NCBI RefSeq assembly: GCF_014640435.1
Contig: NZ_BMGY01000010.1
Location: 34,735-98,734, forward strand
Direction: 5' to 3'
Source of the DNA: Hymenobacter frigidus
Lineage (GTDB): Bacteria > Bacteroidota > Bacteroidia > Cytophagales > Hymenobacteraceae
DNA length: 64,000 nt
Position numbers and translations under genes: made by a program. Below the pieces are notes generated by a model. The model searched no databases and was not told the DNA's origin. It was given only the letters and a program-made list of their open reading frames with translations. Shown one piece after another: positions 60,042 to 64,000 of this stretch (positions within the stretch are counted from its first letter, which is position 1; each line of letters opens with the position of its first letter).

Positions 60042-60067
60042 TCGTTCCCCGCGCTGTACCTTCTTTC

Positions 60068-60098
60068 AAAAAGGAAGCCCCCACGGGCTTCCTTTTTT
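60068..60098. terminator. Intrinsic terminator after the beta-barrel gene
   Basis: AAAAAGGAAGCCC pairs with GGGCTTCCTTTTT with a four-base loop and a T-run in the plus direction. Confidence 0.88.
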
Positions 60099-60124
60099 GT
60101 TGTCAGTTTTTCCCCGGTCCATCC

Positions 60125-60631
60125 ATGCCTGCTCCCTCTGCTATCGAACTCGCGGCCCTGCACCACGCCCGCGAGCTGCTGCTGGGCCAGGGGCTGGCCG
60201 TACTGGCCGCCTGGGTGCTGCTCAACCTGCTGGCCAGCGGCTACCAACTGGCCCACGCCGACCGCCGCCACGAGCCTTTCTACTTTCATGGCATGAACGT
60301 GGCCTGGGCGTTTATCAACGCGGGGCTGGCCCTCTGGGGCATCTGGCACCTGCAATTCACGGCCCCTCCTGGCCTGCGGCTGGCCGATTTGGTGCAAGCG
60401 CAGCTGTTCAACGAAAACCTGTTTCTGCTCAATGCCGGACTGGATGCCGCCTATATAATGACGGGCTACTACCTGCGGGCACAGGCCCGGGTACCAGGGC
60501 ATCCGTTGCCAGCGCGGCTATTTGGGTTTGGGCGCTCACTGTGGGTACAGGGCGGTTTTTTGCTGGTATTCGATGTGGCGATGTGGAGCCTGCTGCATAG
60601 CCAGGCGAAATACATACTGGCTTATCTGTAG
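60125..60631 (+). CDS. Small multi-helix membrane protein (possibly DUF6992)
   Basis: A 168-residue protein with about four hydrophobic helices: GLAVLAAWVLLNLLASGYQL, MNVAWAFINAGLALWGIW, LFLLNAGLDAAYIMTGYYL and WVQGGFLLVFDVAMWSLLH. The segment FYFHGMNVAWAFIN and the ending MWSLLHSQAKYIL are features I associate with a Hymenobacter-type family of unknown function, perhaps DUF6992. No enzymatic motif is visible. It is flanked by two strong terminators, so it is expressed alone. Confidence 0.7.
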   Translation: MPAPSAIELAALHHARELLLGQGLAVLAAWVLLNLLASGYQLAHADRRHEPFYFHGMNVAWAFINAGLALWGIWHLQFTAPPGLRLADLVQAQLFNENLFLLNAGLDAAYIMTGYYLRAQARVPGHPLPARLFGFGRSLWVQGGFLLVFDVAMWSLLHSQAKYILAYL

Positions 60632-60681
60632 CTGAAGGGGCCGCTGATAAATCTTTTTCTCATTTCGAGGCGGCCCACACC

Positions 60682-60728
60682 CCACCAAAAAGCCCCGAAG
60701 CTGCTCAGCATCGGGGCTTTTTTGGTGG
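60682..60728. terminator. Bidirectional terminator between convergent genes
   Basis: CCACCAAAAAGCCCCGA pairs with TCGGGGCTTTTTTGGTGG around a 12-base loop. It serves the membrane-protein gene (plus) and the PfpI gene (minus). Confidence 0.88.
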
Positions 60729-60743
60729 TTGATTGCCAGGCGG

Positions 60744-61322
60744 CTAGTTGTTGCCGCCGTGCTGGGGCTCCAGCATTTCTTCCACTATTTTCTTGTTGAA
60801 AGCGGGAATATCCTCCGGCTTGCGGCTGGTGATGAGGCCGTGGTCGCACACCACTTCGGAATCCTCCCACTGCGCCCCGGCGTTTTTGAGGTCGGTGTGC
60901 AGGCTGGGCCAGCTGGTCACGCGCTTGCCGCGCACCACGTCGGCCTCCACCAGCAGCCAGGGGCCGTGGCAGATGGCGGCCAGCACCTTACCAGCGCCGG
61001 CAAACGCCTTCACGAAGGCTACCACGTCCTTGTCCATCCGCAGAATATCGGGGTTCATCTGGCCGCCGGGCAGCACCAGGGCATCGTAGTCGGCGGGACG
61101 AACATCGGTAATAACCTTATCGACATCGACTTTATCGCCCCAATCATTATTAGGGCCGTCCCAGCCTTTGATGGAGCCGCTTTTGAGAGAAATAACGTGG
61201 GTTTCGGCCCCCTCGTCCTCCAGGTATTTCTTGGGTTCGTCGAGCTCGGACTGCTCGAAGCCGTCGGTGGCAATAATGGCAATTTTCTTGCCCTTGAGTT
61301 TGTCGCTGCTGAAGATGCTCAT
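60744..61322 (-). CDS. DJ-1/PfpI-family protein (protease/deglycase-like)
   Basis: A 192-residue class I amidotransferase-fold protein of the PfpI/YhbO type. The N-terminal strand is KKIAIIATDGFEQSEL, with the acidic Glu of the active site in GFEQSE. The nucleophile Cys and His are in LAAICHGPWLLVEADVVRGKRVTSW. Family members were described as proteases, later as methylglyoxal-linked deglycases, which is disputed. In stress terms it fits with protein-damage defence. ATG at 61322 is used. The divergent M1 peptidase lies upstream, with the TGGC microsatellite between them. Confidence 0.9.
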   Translation of the reverse strand: MSIFSSDKLKGKKIAIIATDGFEQSELDEPKKYLEDEGAETHVISLKSGSIKGWDGPNNDWGDKVDVDKVITDVRPADYDALVLPGGQMNPDILRMDKDVVAFVKAFAGAGKVLAAICHGPWLLVEADVVRGKRVTSWPSLHTDLKNAGAQWEDSEVVCDHGLITSRKPEDIPAFNKKIVEEMLEPQHGGNN

Positions 61323-61447
61323 AGGTAAAACCGGATAAAAAGAATAGCACCGGAGATATGTCCGGCACCGTTTCTTTACGCCTGTCCGCTCCTTTGGTTT
61401 ATGAAAATTCGGGCTACCGCCCTTTTCTCCGCCCCGCCGCTTCTCCA

Positions 61448-61494
<47 letters not shown>

Positions 61495-61642
61495 GCCTCC
61501 TTCCCCGCTCCCCACTGCCCATCGTTCCACAGCCCTTCCCGCTCCCTCCAAAGCAGTTTTGGCCGGCCCGCACGCCGTCAGCTACCTACTTTTGCCCACC
61601 GGCCTGCATCTTCCGCCGCCCGCTCATTGTCTATTGCCCCGT

Positions 61643-63511
61643 ATGATTCGAACCCTGCTTACCCTCCTCCTGCTCGCTGGCCTCGGTCACGCGGCAGCCG
61701 CGCAAGCCCTCTACATGCCGCGCGATATAAAGGCCGCTTTCGATAAAGGCACCCGCGCCCCCGACGGCCGCCCCGGCCCCAAGTACTGGCAAAACCGCGC
61801 CCGCTACGACATCACGGTGCAGGCCGCGCCGCCCGCCCGTGACATTCGTGGCCGCGAAACCATCACCTACTTCAACAACAGCCCCGACACGCTGAAGCAG
61901 GTGGTGCTGCGCCTCCTGCTAAATATTCACCGGCCCGGAGTGGCCCGCGATGCCGATGCGTCGCCCAACTACCTCACCACCGGCCTCGTCATCGACACCC
62001 TCCAGGTGGGCGGCAGCCCGGCCCGCCCTTTCCCGACCGACCAGGGCCTGGGCACCGTGCAAAGCGTGCGCCTGCCCCGCACCCTCGCCCCGCGCGATTC
62101 GGTCAAATTCACCATCGCCTGGCACTTCCCCGTTTCCATTGAAAGCGGCCGCGAGGGCATGATTGACCCTACCACTTACTTCCTGGCCTACTTCTACCCC
62201 CGCATTGCGGTGTACGACGACTACGCCGGCTGGGACCGCCTGCCCTTCGTCGATAGCAAGGAGTTCTACAACGATTTCAACGACTACACCCTGCGCGTGC
62301 AGGTACCGGCCAACTACATCGTGTGGGCCACCGGCACCCTCCAAAACCCGCGGCAAGTGCTGCAGCCCGCCGCCGCCAAGCGCCTGGCTAGGTCCATGAC
62401 CAGCGACGCCGTTATCCACGTCGCCACCGCTGCCGACCTCGCCAAAAACACCATCACCGCCCAGCTACCCACCAATACCTGGGTCTGGACTGCCCGCGAC
62501 ATTTCCGACGTCACCTTCGGCCTCAGCAACCACTACGTTTGGGATGCTGCCAGTGTCATCGTCGATGCCAAAGCCAAGCGCCGCGCCAGCGTGCAGGCCG
62601 CCTACGCCGACTCCACGGTGGATTTCCGGCAGTCGGTGAAGAACGCGCAGTACGCGCTGGGCTGGTTCTCGAACCCCAGCAACTGGCCCGGCGTGGCCTA
62701 CCCTTTCCCCAAAATGACGGCCTTCCAGGGCTTTGCCGACATGGAATACCCGATGATGGTGAACGACAGCCCGCAGGAGGACCCCAAGTTCGCGCAGTTC
62801 GTGCAGGACCACGAAATCGCCCACACCTACTTCCCGTTCTACATGGGCATCAACGAAAGCCGCTACGCTTTCATGGACGAGGGCTGGGCCACCACGTTTG
62901 AGCTGCTCATTGGTCGCAGCGAAAACGGCGCGGAAGCCGCCGATAAGGCCTATAAGCAGTTTCGGGTAAACCGCTGGATTAACGACCGGTCCTCCGTTCA
63001 GGACCTGCCCATCATCACACCCAGCAGCGAGCTGCGCGGCGGCTACGGCAACAATGCTTACGGCAAGCCCTCGCTGAGCTACCTGGCCCTCAAAGACATG
63101 CTGGGCGACGCGCTGTTCAAGAAGGCGCTGCACGAGTTTATGGACCGCTGGCACGGCAAGCACCCCATTCCGTGGGACTACTTCAACTCGATGAACAGCG
63201 CCACCGGCCAGGACCTGAACTGGTTTTTCAACAACTGGTTCTTCACCAACGGCTACATCGACCTGGCCGTAGCGCCCGTCACCGGCCCCGCCATCACCGT
63301 GCAGAATATCGGTGGCTTCGCCGTACCCTTCGACATGGCCGTGGAGTACACCGACGGCAGCCGGGAGACCCTGCACCAGTCACCGGCCGTGTGGCAAGCC
63401 AACCAAAAGCAAGCCAGCATTACGGTGAAAAAACCCGTGAAATCGGTAGCGGTGACCGGCGGCATTTTCATGGATGCCAACGAAAAAGACAACACCTGGA
63501 CGCAGCGCTAA
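61643..63511 (+). CDS. Secreted M1-type zinc metallopeptidase (aminopeptidase-like)
   Basis: A 622-residue exported protein. A signal peptide (1-21, MIRTLLTLLLLAGLGHAAAAQ) is followed by an M1-like beta domain and the catalytic zinc site: HExxH at 390-394 (HEIAH) and the third ligand E413 in MDEGW, at the correct 18-residue spacing. Upstream, GFADMEYPMM takes the place of the usual GAMEN substrate loop, so amino-end recognition may differ. The C-terminal portion has helical SYLALKDMLGDALFKKALHEFMDRW. ATG at 61643 was chosen for its signal peptide; the frame runs back to 61358 through the TGGC tract. Confidence 0.9.
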   Translation: MIRTLLTLLLLAGLGHAAAAQALYMPRDIKAAFDKGTRAPDGRPGPKYWQNRARYDITVQAAPPARDIRGRETITYFNNSPDTLKQVVLRLLLNIHRPGVARDADASPNYLTTGLVIDTLQVGGSPARPFPTDQGLGTVQSVRLPRTLAPRDSVKFTIAWHFPVSIESGREGMIDPTTYFLAYFYPRIAVYDDYAGWDRLPFVDSKEFYNDFNDYTLRVQVPANYIVWATGTLQNPRQVLQPAAAKRLARSMTSDAVIHVATAADLAKNTITAQLPTNTWVWTARDISDVTFGLSNHYVWDAASVIVDAKAKRRASVQAAYADSTVDFRQSVKNAQYALGWFSNPSNWPGVAYPFPKMTAFQGFADMEYPMMVNDSPQEDPKFAQFVQDHEIAHTYFPFYMGINESRYAFMDEGWATTFELLIGRSENGAEAADKAYKQFRVNRWINDRSSVQDLPIITPSSELRGGYGNNAYGKPSLSYLALKDMLGDALFKKALHEFMDRWHGKHPIPWDYFNSMNSATGQDLNWFFNNWFFTNGYIDLAVAPVTGPAITVQNIGGFAVPFDMAVEYTDGSRETLHQSPAVWQANQKQASITVKKPVKSVAVTGGIFMDANEKDNTWTQR

Positions 63512-63545
63512 AGGCGCCAACACCCACGAAACCGACTGCGACGAA

Positions 63546-63620
63546 AAAGCCGTAAGTTGGGCAACCAAAACCCCACGCTAAACGTCAGCGCGGGGTTTTG
63601 GTTGCCCAACTTACGGCTTT
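63546..63620. terminator. Large perfect hairpin after the M1 peptidase
   Basis: Bases 63546-63574 are perfectly complementary to 63592-63620 (29 bp), and a further CGCT/AGCG pair closes the inner part, leaving a small loop. There is no long T-run after it, only CTTTCC. It may act as a terminator or be a mobile palindrome; it separates the peptidase from the next gene. Confidence 0.85.
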
Positions 63621-63663
63621 CCTGCTTCCATCCGGCATTACCGTCCGCTTCTAACTACCCGGT

Positions 63664-64000
63664 ATGAGAAAATTATCTTTACTCTTTTTAGCCTGCCTGC
63701 TGCCATTTTTAAGCTTTGCCCAGTTGACCACCAGCGCACTAGAGGGCCTGGTTTCGGGCCCGGACGGCGCGGCTGTTCCGGGGGCTACGGTGGTCATCAC
63801 GCACGTGCCCACTGGTACGCGGAGCGGTACGCAGTCGGATGCGGGCGGCAAGTTCTTGCTGAACAACCTGAAGCCCGGCGGCCCCTACGCGGTGCAGGTC
63901 AGCTTTGTCGGGTTTACCCCCCAACTCAAGCAAGACCTGTACCTGACCCTGGGCAAAGTGGCCCGGCAGACGTTTACGCTAATGGAAGCTACGACCACGC
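63664..64000 (+). CDS. TonB-dependent receptor-like protein, N-terminal part
   Basis: The frame starts at ATG 63664 and is open to the window end. A signal peptide (MRKLSLLFLACLLPFLSFAQ) is followed by a carboxypeptidase-regulatory-like domain: LEGLVSGPDGAAVPGATVVI, GTQSDAGGKFLLNNLKPGG and VQVSFVGFTPQ. This domain begins TonB-dependent receptors of the Oar/SusC-like type. The plug and barrel lie beyond the window, so the assignment is partial. It may be an outer-membrane transporter. Confidence 0.75.
   Translation, partial: MRKLSLLFLACLLPFLSFAQLTTSALEGLVSGPDGAAVPGATVVITHVPTGTRSGTQSDAGGKFLLNNLKPGGPYAVQVSFVGFTPQLKQDLYLTLGKVARQTFTLMEATTT

Overview
The window reads as chromosomal DNA of a GC-rich member of the Bacteroidota, most like the family Hymenobacteraceae. 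This is inferred from a type IX secretion sorting domain, PorT-like and TonB-receptor-like outer-membrane proteins, putative TAnnTTTG promoter boxes with no Shine-Dalgarno dependence, and protein content typical of that group. No database search was possible, so family names rest on motif recognition.

Layout. 0-3.4 kb: an IS630-type transposase cut by the window edge, a perfect 35-bp palindrome, an orphan LuxR-type response regulator, a DUF1345 membrane protein and nicotinate phosphoribosyltransferase. 3.4-17.7 kb: a long minus-strand nucleotide block. In transcription order it holds a divergent PyrD-like protein, pyrF, pyrE, purL, purQ, a purC-purE fusion, an NTF2-like protein, purD, purN, purF and purM. 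Several gaps carry extragenic palindromic repeats, and one repeat lies inside the purN reading frame. A structured, terminator-ended leader RNA candidate and a 44-residue ORF precede the PyrD-like gene. 18-24 kb: a secreted nuclease lipoprotein, then a red-light sensing operon (heme oxygenase, bacteriophytochrome kinase, two response-regulator proteins). 24-25.5 kb: an intact IS630 element with a -1 frameshift site, beside an older IS630 remnant.

25.9-35.4 kb: an NtrC-type regulator with an altered GAFTGA loop, a large PAS/kinase/receiver/HPt hybrid, a flavin monooxygenase-like protein, a tiny membrane peptide, a stand-alone T9SS tail protein, and a three-gene type III polyketide operon (flavin reductase, ketosynthase, methyltransferase). 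35.4-58 kb: a stress and energy region with an HDAC-fold deacetylase, three universal stress proteins, an NmrA-like reductase, an SbtA-like bicarbonate permease, a beta-CASP RNase, PEP synthase, a BLUF blue-light sensor, a PAS kinase with a receiver-CRP fusion regulator divergent from nothing but convergent with hemA, a bestrophin-like channel and a calcium-type P-ATPase. Several decayed gene pieces lie between these genes. 58-64 kb: a DUF3606 peptide, tRNA-Val, a beta-barrel protein, a small membrane protein, a DJ-1/PfpI protein, an 11-copy TGGC microsatellite, an M1-type aminopeptidase, a large perfect hairpin, and the start of a TonB-linked carboxypeptidase-regulatory-domain protein.

Together the genes encode most of de novo purine synthesis (purB and purH are not here; purK may be dispensable because the PurE half looks class II), two light-sensing systems, and a cluster that looks geared to redox or energy stress. 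No CRISPR array, prophage or toxin-antitoxin system was seen.
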